Shown here piece by piece: positions 39,766-51,479 of a DNA stretch of 64,000 nt; positions within the stretch are counted from its first letter, which is position 1, and every line of letters begins with the position of its first letter. The notes beneath the pieces are model-generated. The model made no database searches. It saw only the letters and a program-made list of their open reading frames with translations, and was not told where the DNA came from. Source of the stretch: Henningerozyma blattae CBS 6284 (Eukaryota > Ascomycota > Saccharomycetes > Saccharomycetales > Saccharomycetaceae); the NCBI RefSeq assembly GCF_000315915.1, contig NC_020186.1, positions 1,612,001-1,676,000 on the forward strand, read 5' to 3'. The position numbers and the translations under genes were made by a program.

Positions 39766-40185
39766 ATGAATGGTTTTAATCAGATTAAATCCTACAAATT
39801 TATTTACAATTTATACTTTAAAAAATTGAACCGTAATTATTTAAGACATTCTAAAACAATGCCTGGCATATCCAATATCAATCGCCAAAATGGTAGGCCA
39901 ATTCGGAATCGAACTAGGGACACTTCTCGAGAAAATGATAAAGTTTCAAAGGAAAAAAAATTTGTGCCGCCATCTGTTAATCAGGTTTTGGAGGATATCA
40001 AGACAGTGATCAGAATTCATCATGAGAGATATGTAGAAATCGTAAAAGATTCAACTCTAGGTCTAAAGGAGAAGAAAGTAGTTCTCGAAAATCTAAAATA
40101 TTATATTGATGGTCTGATTAGATATGAAATAAATTTTACTGAAAATATTAACAGAACAGCGAAAGATTGTAGACACATTCAATAG
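39766..40185 (+). CDS. Small unrecognised basic protein
   Basis: An open frame of 139 codons. A second in-frame ATG at 39,859 (MPGISN) would give 108 residues and may be the true start, because the first 31 residues are Asn/Lys/Tyr-rich like translated AT-rich DNA. The part from there has a basic, hydrophilic N-terminus (RPIRNRTRDTSRE) and a helical C-terminal half with regular charged/hydrophobic spacing (VNQVLEDIKTVIRIHHERY; LKEKKVVLENLKYYIDGLIR) consistent with a coiled coil or small helical bundle. There is no signal peptide or membrane segment. I do not recognise the family; composition supports a real gene. Confidence 0.6.
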   Translation: MNGFNQIKSYKFIYNLYFKKLNRNYLRHSKTMPGISNINRQNGRPIRNRTRDTSRENDKVSKEKKFVPPSVNQVLEDIKTVIRIHHERYVEIVKDSTLGLKEKKVVLENLKYYIDGLIRYEINFTENINRTAKDCRHIQ

Positions 40186-40999
40186 CTATATGACAAGCGT
40201 TAATGACGATATAAAATGAGTGATTTGCCTACATATAATATATATATCTCTTATAGATTCAGCCTGTGTTTTTTAACATAGTATCAATAAAATTTTAGGC
40301 TAAATTTACAATATTCTTAAGGAATAAACATCACTTCAGAAAATAGAGCCTGAGATTAAATTTTGTGTTGATTTCAAGCTTTACATCGAGTAATTTACAT
40401 GCAGAATGATCCGAACACAAAAATTTTATACTGACCTATAATTACATCAATAAAAAAAGATATAGTAAAAAAGCAATAAATGCAATAGATGTTGATTTTA
40501 TTGATAAGGCAGAAGAGTTTTGCATTATAAAACACCCATACTATTCAATATTCATTTTTAAAGCAGAAAAAAACTTTAATATCTATCTGTATTATATTAG
40601 TTAATCTCTTACCATCTAGTAAAGTAGTCTCTTGAAAAATAACAATTTGTGTAACAAGATAGTAAATCATCTATTAAGGGTGATATTACTATTATTGCTT
40701 GTTGGTGTAGAGATCAATTTGGCTCAGCCCGAATTAGCTTCATGTAACTCTCTTCAGGACACTCAAGTAAACTATCATCAATTGTACATGAATTTCTGAA
40801 TTACTGATAATTATCTATTGTATGATACTGGGTAAATATTAAAGATATTGTTAATTGGTCCTTACTTCCAGTTATCATCTCGTTTTATGAATATCATTGA
40901 ATGCTATTCATTATTGAATGAAGTTACACAATTCCTACATGTCACAAAATATTTTCATGTCGAATTAGTTTAGTATAGTTTACACATAATTACAACAAA
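40186..40999. other. Intergenic upstream of tRNA-Glu
   Basis: AT-rich. It ends TACAACAAAT immediately before the tRNA, a Pol III initiation-like context also seen at tRNA-Phe. No confident LTR or gene is seen. Confidence 0.45.
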
Positions 41000-41071
41000 T
41001 CCGATGTAGTGTAACGGCTATCACATCACGTTCTCACCGTGGAGACCCGGGTTCGACTCCCGGCTTCGGAG
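41000..41071 (+). tRNA. tRNA-Glu (CTC)
   Basis: 72 nt with the yeast tRNA-Glu body (TCCGATGTAGTGTAACGG), anticodon loop TTCTCAC giving anticodon CTC, T arm CCGGG-TTCGACT-CCCGG, and all seven acceptor pairs made. No intron. A T7 run follows at about 41,087. Confidence 0.95.
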
Positions 41072-43101
41072 TTTATCTAAAATTTTATTTTTTTCCATTT
41101 TCTGAAATTTTGGTCACGTGCTTTTAGTGCAGAGATGAGAACCCATACAACTAACATCACGGTTAGTTGCATGTTGTCGTAGATTTTGCTACGGTATATA
41201 ATAATTATCCCACTAAAGTCGGATTGTTTCGTTAAACAGAATACTCATTCTGAATATCCATCTTCACAGATTGTTCCTCCTATATAAGACCTATGTCTTG
41301 TCAGACACAAGCTTCTCGGACATAATAATATATATAACGTTCTCATCAAATCCAACGTTCTGAAAGACAACTCTTAACGAGCCAAATTGTAACAGCAGTT
41401 GATAGTAATATGGTACCTAAGCATTTGCCTATCATCCCATTTTTATGGATAAGCTTCTAAAAGCCACCCTCTCTTTAATTAAGTCATGAGCTTACAGCCC
41501 CACTCCTGATTACCTTGGATCCCTTGTAACCTCCGGCTTCCCAGACACTCTGTCTCTTAAGTCTTCATTACTGAATATATTCCTTCCGTGTACTTTTTAG
41601 AATAAGCTTATTCACATGTATATTATCTTATCTATATCCTCTCGATCACATGGCCTGACCAACTGCCCGTCACATGCCTCGTCAAGATCTACTACACATG
41701 TAAGTACATGGAAAGAATTCTAATTATGCAACTTGTTATTCAGAAAAAAAGTTAAGCCTGATTATGTTCAAATATAAAAATATAATTGGAATTTTTTTCA
41801 TTGATATCATACTTTGCTACAGGACTATCTTTACTTCGATATAAAATATTTTAAAAAATTGAACAGTGGGAAATAGATAGAGAAAAAGAATATGACGTAA
41901 AAAAAATGAGGATATACTCGAAGTAGAAAACAGTACGTGACATATTTTGGTAAAACAAATGTTTAAGTAGTTTTAAATTTTTATAAATACAATTCTGAAA
42001 ATCTTCCATTTAAAAATATATAGTATGTGATTTATTTTCATTGTAATTATACACATTAATGTATTGCTTAAATATATCAGGGAATTCTTAAAAATACATT
42101 TTACCATTAAGTTATGACATATTTATGTCTAATGTTGTGATTTACTTTTTGTTTGGGTTTCTTACATTTATTAAACTTTTATTTTAAAATAAACAAAGTA
42201 TATCAAATTATGTAGTTAAATAAGTATAAAAGTCAATGAAGTCACCTTAACAGTATTAATACATTTCAATGTTACAAATAAATATAATATATTAGAAAAG
42301 TTTCTGCTGTAATGTATACAAAATGTTGTACAAATGACGATAAGCTTGTAATGAAGAAAAAAATAGAAGGGGAAAAACTGCAATCTTGGTATAATAAGGT
42401 GAAGAACGTAAATATATATACTTCTTACTTACCGTCGTTTTTTCTTGAATTTTTTATCATGATTTTAAAATATTAAAAGCAAAATTTTCAGACGAATAGA
42501 GAATGCTTTAATGTGAGTATATTTAAAAGGAAAGAAAATAAATAATTTCAAAAGTCGATGAAAAAGGAAAATATTGAACTGCTTATAATAATTACTGTTT
42601 AACGATAGAACTAAATAGAAGAATAATTATTAAAGATATCATAAAGGTATTAGTATTTACGTGATTGCAAATGCAGTAATTTGTAACTTCTGATACCGAG
42701 AGATTCACAGAAAATAAGATATACTGTACTTTATTCCAGTAATTGCTAGGTCTCAAAATATCAATATTAATTATATTCTTGGATACTACTCTCTGTAGCT
42801 GTTAAATATTGTTCTATAATTATGTACGGCTTTTTCTTCGGAGAATATGCCGCCGACCTTCTCAGTGGCCGTTTCAGATCTAACAGAAATAGTCCCCTCC
42901 CTAAATTTCCCGGAGTTTCACTCGGAGAGTTGCATGTGAAAAATTAGATGACCGATGATTTTATTATTATTTTATTATTTTTATCATATTTCTTCCATAG
43001 CCCTTTTATAGATTATAGTTCTGCATTCGTTACTAATGTACTTTTTTTCGTATAAAATAAATGTTTATATTTTATATAATGCTATTTTTATCGATCTGCT
43101 A
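41072..43101. other. 2-kb gene-free intergenic
   Basis: No convincing coding frame. A CACGTG is at about 41,115, just after the tRNA. At 42,839-42,855 there is CGG-N11-CCG, the spacing of Gal4-type zinc-cluster sites, inside a GC-richer block (42,825-42,940). The rest is AT-rich with no clear LTR ends or target duplications. Confidence 0.4.
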
Positions 43102-44517
43102 TCAACTATTATAATATAACGGGATCAGTTCCTGTATTAAACCTTGCAATTCGATTTTAATATTTTTGTCAGAATAATTATTACCTTTAGTCTCTTCTAT
43201 AGTTACGCCCTCATCAAAATCATCTATGAAACCGTAGAATTCATTTAATATAACAAAGATTTTAAAAAAATAACTATTCCTGGAAATATACATTAGTTCA
43301 TCATCAGATTTTACTAGATAGAATAGTTCAATTAGTACATTTGTGTAATGAAACATTTTATCCTTTGATTCTTTTGAATCAAAGAGAATAAAATGTAGGT
43401 TAAAAGCCTTCCAATAAGTATAATTTAATAGTAAGATTATAATAATTTTTTCGTATTTAGAAGAAATGCTGATACCCATTTTTGAGTTCAACTTTTGCCA
43501 ATTATTAAAACTCGATTCAATAGAATCTAGTTCAGTCAACAAGACGTCCAACTGTCGAATACGTGAACTAATAGGCGTTTCTGTCCAGACACGTAATTGG
43601 TATAATATAAAGATTAGCTTACTATGGAGCCAATTATACATGTCAATTTCACTTTCATCTTCATCGTCAGTCATACTAATATCATTCAAGGAAATGGCAA
43701 TTCTGTATGTCGGTCCAATTATTAAATGTGTTTGAATGGCTAATTGATTCCAAAGAGGCTTATAACTAGAATATGTCCCTCTGATTATACTATTTAATTT
43801 TGATCCATTTTTCGGTTGTACTAGCTCCCAATATTTAATAGATAATGCAATTAGAGATTGATACGCCATTGGCTTCCATAAGGATAGCCCTGCCAGAGAT
43901 AAAATAATTGAGACTTGGACTGTTTGAAGTTTTAAATTGATAAAGACATCACTAGAATATAATTTTGAGATAGAGCATTCCATACAATCCTTATATAATT
44001 CAGTATTTTTATCGTCTTCTAATCGTAAAGCCAATGCCCATGTTGCCCAAAGTAGGGATTCATCTTGTGGTAAAATTGTATCATCATCTTCTTCATCATG
44101 ATTGAAAAACAAATCTAATAAATTGTACAAATGTCTTGGAGACGGTATTAAAACTGATGATAATTCAGGACTTAATTTTTCAATGGCAAAATCTACTAAT
44201 TCATTGGCTCGATCAGGTGATATTTTCAATGAGGTTTCTTCCAATAAAATCAGTCTTTCATCCAGAGACAATGGTGATGAAGAATTCTCCATTGTTGGTT
44301 CAATAATTTTTGGATAAACAAAGTTGCGAAGATAATTTGACCAATCTTCTCCAGCAGTCGAAGCATTTTCAGTTTCTAAATTTGGAACAGCACATTTCTC
44401 TGGATTCTTTGCCATTATACAATTACTGCATGGTACGCGTTTATCACATCGTAGTTTCTGACGTACACATTCTATACATGCCTTATTATTTTGGTTAACT
44501 GTTGATAAAAAAGACAT
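43102..44517 (-). CDS. Zn2Cys6 transcription factor, unassigned
   Basis: This encodes 471 residues. The N-terminal binuclear zinc cluster has C14-x2-C17-x6-C24-x5-C30-x2-C33-x8-C42 (ACIECVRQKLRCDKRVPCSNC). The last spacing of 8 is longer than the usual 6. There is no obvious coiled-coil linker. The middle (about 75-330) is a helical region of the fungal regulatory-domain type, with an acidic insertion (HDEEDDDT). It is short for the class. I cannot match it to a named S. cerevisiae regulator. The surroundings (no close partner gene) give no hint of its target. Confidence 0.85.
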   Translation of the reverse strand: MSFLSTVNQNNKACIECVRQKLRCDKRVPCSNCIMAKNPEKCAVPNLETENASTAGEDWSNYLRNFVYPKIIEPTMENSSSPLSLDERLILLEETSLKISPDRANELVDFAIEKLSPELSSVLIPSPRHLYNLLDLFFNHDEEDDDTILPQDESLLWATWALALRLEDDKNTELYKDCMECSISKLYSSDVFINLKLQTVQVSIILSLAGLSLWKPMAYQSLIALSIKYWELVQPKNGSKLNSIIRGTYSSYKPLWNQLAIQTHLIIGPTYRIAISLNDISMTDDEDESEIDMYNWLHSKLIFILYQLRVWTETPISSRIRQLDVLLTELDSIESSFNNWQKLNSKMGISISSKYEKIIIILLLNYTYWKAFNLHFILFDSKESKDKMFHYTNVLIELFYLVKSDDELMYISRNSYFFKIFVILNEFYGFIDDFDEGVTIEETKGNNYSDKNIKIELQGLIQELIPLYYNS

Positions 44518-45161
44518 AATGATAATCCACCTGTATTTTATTCTATCTCAACCATAGTATATTATACTTTTTTAAACATACGTACCCAAATAGACAGAGG
44601 TGTAAGTTTCTTTAAAATATAATTATTCAAATATAGCTTCACCTATTTCCCCGGCGTATTTTAGATTTTTCGTTAATTCAATCGTATTTATTCTACTATT
44701 TATGGATAAAGTTATACAAAGATGAGGAATATGACACCAATAATTATAACAGATTAAATAATGTAAATTATGCAGATCTTGCAAGCTAATTCTTGCAATG
44801 AAAATATATTAGGTGATTTATTTTGATCTAAAATTATTAAATGGTTTCAACTTATTACTACTAGTTAATTACTAGAAATGCATTAGATAGCAATTAGATA
44901 AGTTATATACTTTTATAAATAGTTTATAAAAACATTCTCATTGCATCACTCTTTTCTATTTAAATGGAGTTTTTCGAATATTTTGGTATTAAACTTATTA
45001 TTTCTTGTCGCTTAAAATTTCGTTTATTAAGAAAAATACAGATATATATATTTTAAATTGCGAAATTTTAGAAAAGTAAGGATTATTTTTGCAAAGTGGC
45101 AATAACTTCAAGATAATAGTTTGACCTGAATTATATTTAACTAGGTATTTACTTCCTTTAC
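44518..45161. other. Divergent promoter, Zn2Cys6 gene / TIP20
   Basis: AT-rich divergent region; no distinct motif recognised with confidence. Confidence 0.45.
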
Positions 45162-47422
45162 ATGTCTTCTGCAATTAAAGATATTACTGACCTATTAAAC
45201 ATACAGTCTTCAATTGATACTGTTGAAAATAGAAGATCAGAATTAAACTTACTTTTGTCAAACACTAATTTAAATGACCAATCAAATGTGCAGCAGCATA
45301 GCCAAATACCTAAGGAAGTAGAAATTGCTAATGATATCATTGATAATTCTAAGGATTTAGAGTCTGTGGAGCAACTAATTGAAAAATATAAAGGCCAAAA
45401 TATAACAATTTTAACGGATTTAAAGAATTACTATACAATCCAAAAGGAAATCAACAATAATGTCTCTAAATTAGATGAAACAAGTAAACATATTGGTTCG
45501 ATGATAAAACTAATTGATAGTAATGATAGGGATTTTTTCAATGAAATTGATTTACCTTTACAGGAATTAACTAATATTAGTGCCCATTTAAAAAAATTAA
45601 CCGTCTCCAAAGGTACTGAACCAAATAACAAAGATCAAAAAGCCTTAAGCGTCTATTTGAAATTCGATAATAATTTAATTGAAAATTTAATGAAACAGTT
45701 GTCTTCGTGGCTTAATGATTATTTATTATCATCTAAATGGGATACTCCAAATTTTAATATGAAAAATATAAGCCAAATTAACAGAATTAACAATGCTCAT
45801 AATATATTAGTCCAACTATCAAATTTATACATTTTAAATCATGAAAATTCATTTCCTACTTCAATAACAAATAATTTTAAAATTAGATTTATTTATCATT
45901 TTCAAACTTCGACAACTAATACGATAGACAATATTGAAACTTATTTCAACTTTGTAAAAAATTATTTAAACGAAAATCTTTACAAAGCAATTAGAATTTT
46001 CCATAATGCAAGTTTCAATATATCCAAGGATTTAATTCATAGTGAATTCATTAATAATATCTTAAAGATTTTAATTGATTTTCTTCAAAATAAATTAGTT
46101 CTTTATAAGGATAATAAAAAAACTTTATCGAGCTTAATTTTTCAAATTATTTCCTTTGATAACTTTCTAATCCATAAATTTAATTATAATGAAAATTTAA
46201 CTTTGACATCATTATTACCAACAAACTTGTTAAACATTTTTCTAAATTATGAAATTGAAAATTTTAATATAAAGTTTAATAATACAATTTTAAATAGGCC
46301 AAACCATAATAACAGTGATGAAAGCAACCTTAGTGAAATTATTGTAATATCCAAAGATTTTAATAAACTAATCCATAAATTTATGTCGAGATTTGACTTA
46401 TTTTTCAATCTAAATTCAAAAAATTTATTACAATTTAAATTAATATTAGTATCCGATTGTTTGATGAACCTTTTTACCTCATATTTAGAGTTTTTACTAA
46501 AAATAGATTTTTTACCCAATGAAAACTTTGATACTTCATCATCAACAAAAAAAAATAGACATCAGAGTTCTACTAATATCAGTTCAATTAACAATAACTC
46601 ATCGAATACCAGTAGATCAAAATTAGATGAATTAAATCAAACTATTATTAAGTTACAGAATGTTTCCTTAGTTTACAAATTAATTCAAAATTTGTCTAAT
46701 AATGAAACTTTAGTTATATTAACTGAATTTGTTAATACAAATGAACATACAAAATATAACTCTTTGTTACAATCGATTTTGAAAGAATATCACATCACTA
46801 TTCATGTTGATATTACACCAATAATCATTAATAGAATTAAAAAATTATTGAAAGATTCTATGACTAATTATTTTAAACTAGGGAATTATTGGTCAACCAT
46901 TGAAGATGGAAATTGTTCGAATGAAGAAAATTTAACTACACCTGAGTTGTTAAACTCTATTAAATTATTAAGAAACATATGGAGTGTATTAAATTCTAAT
47001 TATATTTTACCAGATGTTAATTTAATAATAAAGTCTGAATTACTAGATATTATTTTGAACTACTTCATCGAATCGATATTAAAATTGAATAAGTTTACTA
47101 AGAATGGCATTGTTCAATTATATTCTGATTTTAAATCGTTAGTTTCCACATTTATAGATTTAAGCAATGATAATAATAATGATGATGAAAACAGACAGTT
47201 CAAAGATACAACCAAACTTGTCAGCTATCAAGTTTTCGAAGAATTAATAAAATTGATTAATTACAGGTTTGCCCATCAAAAAACGAACTATACTGGATGG
47301 ACATTAGTTATATTAAAAATGGTAATTTTGAAGACTTAAGAAACGACTTATATTTGAACTATTTGACAGATTCTTCCATCCAAGATATTTTATATAGATT
47401 AGTATATGACAATGTATTTTAG
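45162..47422 (+). CDS. TIP20: Dsl1-complex tether subunit Tip20, frameshifted near its end
   Basis: The uninterrupted frame runs 45,162-47,339 (725 codons; S. cerevisiae Tip20 has 701). The N-terminal part (about 1-150) is helical/coiled-coil, followed by the RINT1/TIP20 fold. Tip20 acts with Dsl1 and Sec39 to tether COPI vesicles to the ER and binds Sec20. The last 19 residues (TNYTGWTLVILKMVILKT) look wrong. From the A6 run at about 47,278-47,283, the +1-shifted frame reads on for about 46 natural-looking residues (NELYWMDISYIKNG... to YDNVF) and stops at 47,420-47,422. One base is probably missing in the A run. Neighbouring HUL5 is close to TIP20 in S. cerevisiae as well (YGL145W, YGL141W). 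Confidence 0.88.
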
Positions 47423-47959
47423 GAGAAAATAAAAATAAGGATCAATAACATTAAATGTTTAAATACTTCATACTAATATACAACTGAAATATTACATATT
47501 TGTGTAATAATCTTCTATTTCTTCTTTTGATAACTAGTAAATAGGGATCGCAGGCTTGTTATATATGTTTCATCTATATTTAAACGTTTGAAGCTTGAAA
47601 CTTTACAATTGAAACATTCTTAGGTAAGGGCGGTGGCGTTGAATCAGTTTTCGGTTCCGAAAACTGAATATAGATATATAAATTTATTATCCAAGACAAT
47701 TTGAAATTAGGCAAGAAAAACCTTTTATTTGATTACACTTTCGATATATTATTTATTGTCGAAATACGATGTCATAAAAAATTAAAAACTCTTAAATTTG
47801 GAGTAATTTATTTTTATTATAAATTTTTGATATCTTCGAGTATTCTCATAAGAAAACAGGATATATATATATATATATATATTTATATCTAAATTGCGAG
47901 AAAAAAGGTACCTTTTAGAAACAGGTCATATTTCACAAAAAAATTCAATTGTATGAGAG
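47423..47959 (+). promoter_or_regulatory. HUL5 promoter with long palindrome
   Basis: Contains an 11-bp perfect inverted repeat, TCAGTTTTCGG-TT-CCGAAAACTGA (47,644-47,667), a (TA)n run at about 47,861-47,881, and an out-of-frame ATG 7 nt before the HUL5 start. Confidence 0.55.
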
Positions 47960-50854
47960 ATGCTTAATTTTACTGGTCAAACAAGAAGAAGAAATATCAA
48001 TCTTGGTAATAGGAACAGAACCACTAAAAATGATTTACTACAAAATGCTCAAAGAGAGCGTGAAAAGAGAGCTAATGAAAAATTGCAGAATACAATGATT
48101 ACAAGAATTCAAAAAAAGATTCGTATGTATCAGCAAAGAATGAAGACTGTTAACTTATTATTAAATAAGATAACAGTACATCAGGCAAAAGGGTTTTTTC
48201 TAGTTTATGGAGGAACGATTTTACAATTCTTTGCAAGAGAATCCTTTTTAAAATTATGTAAGCTTACTAAAAATGGCTTACATCTTACTGGTGATTCATT
48301 TAGTAATATTCAAATTTGTAATATGATGTTATTAACAGAAGATTCTGAAATCCTGGAACTTTTATTGGATATGATTAATATCAGCCAGCATATCGACCTA
48401 TCATATTTTTTACATGGCATAAATAATTATTTTGAAAAATCTCCAATTGAAAACTTCAAAATCTCTCAGAAAATTAGTAAGATAATTGAAAAATGGATTA
48501 CGCTTGATAAATCAACTTTAACTTCGTTATATTGTAAAGATATATGTAAAATGCGAACCCCAATGAACTATTTATTTGTTATAAATGAATTGATACGAAA
48601 AAATTTAATACCAATAACAATATATGAAGACTTATATGAAGTTACTGATATTATTAGATTGTTAAATAATCTTGTAGCCATTAAACAAATACAGATATCT
48701 CAATCTGGAGCAGAAGAAGAAGAAGAAAAAGAAAATAATAATACATTAATTTTGATAATTACTAAATGTTTAGATAAAATTAGTCCTGAAATTGCAGAAA
48801 ATTATCAGAAGGAATTACAACCAATTCTTGATATAATATCACAAAAAACTTATATTGATCAAATATATTTGATATCTCAATCTCAAAACAATAATATACA
48901 AAATTATGATATTTTTTTATTACTTTTAATGTTTAATAGAGATATTGATAGTCGATATTCATTACTCATCACACTATTGGGTAATCCTTTTATTTTATCT
49001 TCTCTAATGAGTAAATTTGGGAAAACTCCTACCACAACAGAAGTTAACTCTAATCAATTTCAATTACTTGTTCAACTATTAGATTTTAAATTAACTTTAA
49101 TGACAGATCATGAATTATTATATGGTGATACAAAAAATCAAATGCATAATGATACTAATCAAACTAGTACTATATCTCTAATTGAGTTAAAGAATTTTAC
49201 TATTGAATTGAAAAATGTTATTTTTCGAACGATTTGGGAGAATGGTCAAACCAATCAATTAACTGAAAACCAATATAATGATTGTTTAAATTTATTGAAA
49301 AAAATTTATTTAAAGGATTCTAGAACAAGAATGTTTCAAACCATTAATGAAACAGTAAATAGAAATGGAAAAACTAACGATGAAACTAAAGATTTTTGGA
49401 GCATTAATGATAAAGATTTCCAAAGGATTAATATATCCAATGAGATGAACGAATATGAACATAAATATCGAGTATTAATTAATGAAAATGAAGAAGAAGA
49501 AGATTACGAAGATGATGGAGATGTTGTAATGAAACAAGGCAACGATAGATCTTATAATAAAGAAACCATAAGCAGAGTTATTTTAAACATATTTTCTAAT
49601 TCTTCATCATTTAAGACATATAATAAACAATATAAAAAATTACGCATATTGATAGAGGTACCCTTTTTCATCCCCTTTCATGAAAGAATCGAATTATTCA
49701 ATTTATTTATCGCCATGGATAAAAGTCGCTTGCGCATTAATGATGAAGAAGACGGAGGTATCAATATTAATAATTTGACAAGCTTTTTAACGGGGACACG
49801 TAGTTCAATTTCTATGAGACAACATGCTACTATTTCAAGGAAAAATCTTTTAAAAGATGCATTTGAATCCTTTAATAAAATTGGTGAACGATTTAAAGGT
49901 AAATTGAGTGTTCAATTTAAAAATGAATTTGATGAGATAGAAGTTGGAATTGATGGGGGTGGGATTTCCAAAGAATTTTTGACAAGTCTTTGTGCTGAAA
50001 GTTTCAATGGTGATTCTAGATTGTTCCAAAATAATGAACAATATGAGATATATCCTAAAGTAGAAGGAATCAAAAGTGAAGATATGAGATACTATTGGTT
50101 TCTAGGAAAAGTTATTGGTAAATGTCTTTATGAACATACATTAGTCGATGTTCAATTTGCCCCTTTTTTCTTAAGAAAACTATTAAATTATAAAAATCAA
50201 TTTAAATCAAATATTGATGATTTAAATAATTATGACCCAACTATTTATGAGAATCTAATGAAATTGATCCATATGAATGAAGAAGAATTAATGACTATGG
50301 ATTTAAGTTTCAAGAAAAACGGCGAAGATGAAAAAGTGAACAAGAGAAATGTAATTAGATATTTGATGGAATATTGTAATAGAAAGTTGAATGAAGAATT
50401 GAATAGACAAACTAGAGCATTCCATGGTGGGCTGAGCGTAATCATCGCACCTCATTGGATGGATATGTTCAATTCAATAGAATTACAAGAATTAATCTCT
50501 GGTGACGGTAACGATATTGATCTCATGGATTTGAAAAATAATATCAATTATGGGATATATGATCAAAAGGATCTAACTATACAATATCTATGGGAAGTGT
50601 TGGAAGAGATGGATAGTAAAGAACGATTAAAATTCGTCAAGTTTGTCACAAGTATCCCCAGAGCTCCTCTCCAAGGGTTTGGATCCTTGAATCCAAAATT
50701 TGGTATCCATAATGCAGGTGATAATACTAATCTACTTCCAACAGCATCTACATGTGTCAATCTATTGAAACTACCCAATTATCGCAACAAAGAACTTCTA
50801 CGATCCAAATTATTGTATGCAATCAATGCGGGTGCTGGGTTTGACCTATCTTAG
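47960..50854 (+). CDS. HUL5: HECT ubiquitin ligase Hul5
   Basis: This encodes 964 residues (S. cerevisiae Hul5, YGL141W, has 910). A basic, helical N-terminus (QREREKRANEKLQ, then an IQ-like stretch) leads into a long helical region, and the HECT domain occupies about 610-964. The catalytic Cys is C932 (TASTCVNLLKLP), and it ends in the typical AGAGFDLS tail. Hul5 is the proteasome-associated E4 that extends ubiquitin chains and handles misfolded proteins after heat shock. An acidic insertion (NEEEEDYEDDGD) lies near residue 515. The out-of-frame ATG at 47,953 opens a 4-codon frame that overlaps the start and could lower translation. Confidence 0.96.
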   Translation: MLNFTGQTRRRNINLGNRNRTTKNDLLQNAQREREKRANEKLQNTMITRIQKKIRMYQQRMKTVNLLLNKITVHQAKGFFLVYGGTILQFFARESFLKLCKLTKNGLHLTGDSFSNIQICNMMLLTEDSEILELLLDMINISQHIDLSYFLHGINNYFEKSPIENFKISQKISKIIEKWITLDKSTLTSLYCKDICKMRTPMNYLFVINELIRKNLIPITIYEDLYEVTDIIRLLNNLVAIKQIQISQSGAEEEEEKENNNTLILIITKCLDKISPEIAENYQKELQPILDIISQKTYIDQIYLISQSQNNNIQNYDIFLLLLMFNRDIDSRYSLLITLLGNPFILSSLMSKFGKTPTTTEVNSNQFQLLVQLLDFKLTLMTDHELLYGDTKNQMHNDTNQTSTISLIELKNFTIELKNVIFRTIWENGQTNQLTENQYNDCLNLLKKIYLKDSRTRMFQTINETVNRNGKTNDETKDFWSINDKDFQRINISNEMNEYEHKYRVLINENEEEEDYEDDGDVVMKQGNDRSYNKETISRVILNIFSNSSSFKTYNKQYKKLRILIEVPFFIPFHERIELFNLFIAMDKSRLRINDEEDGGININNLTSFLTGTRSSISMRQHATISRKNLLKDAFESFNKIGERFKGKLSVQFKNEFDEIEVGIDGGGISKEFLTSLCAESFNGDSRLFQNNEQYEIYPKVEGIKSEDMRYYWFLGKVIGKCLYEHTLVDVQFAPFFLRKLLNYKNQFKSNIDDLNNYDPTIYENLMKLIHMNEEELMTMDLSFKKNGEDEKVNKRNVIRYLMEYCNRKLNEELNRQTRAFHGGLSVIIAPHWMDMFNSIELQELISGDGNDIDLMDLKNNINYGIYDQKDLTIQYLWEVLEEMDSKERLKFVKFVTSIPRAPLQGFGSLNPKFGIHNAGDNTNLLPTASTCVNLLKLPNYRNKELLRSKLLYAINAGAGFDLS

Positions 50855-51444
50855 AAAACTAAAAGTAGTATATAGCAATATACTCTTCTCTTTTGATATG
50901 ACTATTTGTTATTGTTATTATTATTAAATAACTATCTATTTTCTGGATGACTATTTCTTTTGTGTCATCCTCTAATTTTGTGTCATGTTACTTTTTTTTT
51001 TTTTTTTTTTCTTTCGCAGCTGGCACGATTTTTGTCACGTGGCTGGACTACCGGATCCGGCAGTTAGAGTTTCCTTTTTTTAATAGAAAGACCGCGTGGC
51101 GCGGAGGAGTGTGGGCTGTGGTCAGAAGTATAGGAGAGGAATTGTATCCGGGATTTGCTCGGTAAGAAAAGAAGGTCGTTGCTGTAGCAGATTAATATAT
51201 AATTGAATATATAAAATAAGAAGAAGAAGAAGAAAATATATCATATATAATTGTTTATATTAGACTTAAGAAAAGATACTACAAGAACATTTTTCATAGA
51301 TTCACTAACATTATACATATACGGCTAGACCAAAGACGTTGTATTGAAATTACCCTATATCTAGAAATTATTATTTTTTATTTGTTCAGGAGTAATAAGC
51401 ATAGAACCAGCCATAATCCATTACTATACACTCATAGACACACA

Positions 51445-51479
<35 letters not shown>

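Noticed and set aside
40600..40999. LTR directly upstream of tRNA-Glu ending TACAACA
   Set aside because: The CAACA motif fits a Pol III start context, and no matching left end with target duplication was found.
50947..51165. 72-codon frame after HUL5
   Set aside because: It begins in a poly-T (poly-Phe) stretch and has no recognisable feature.
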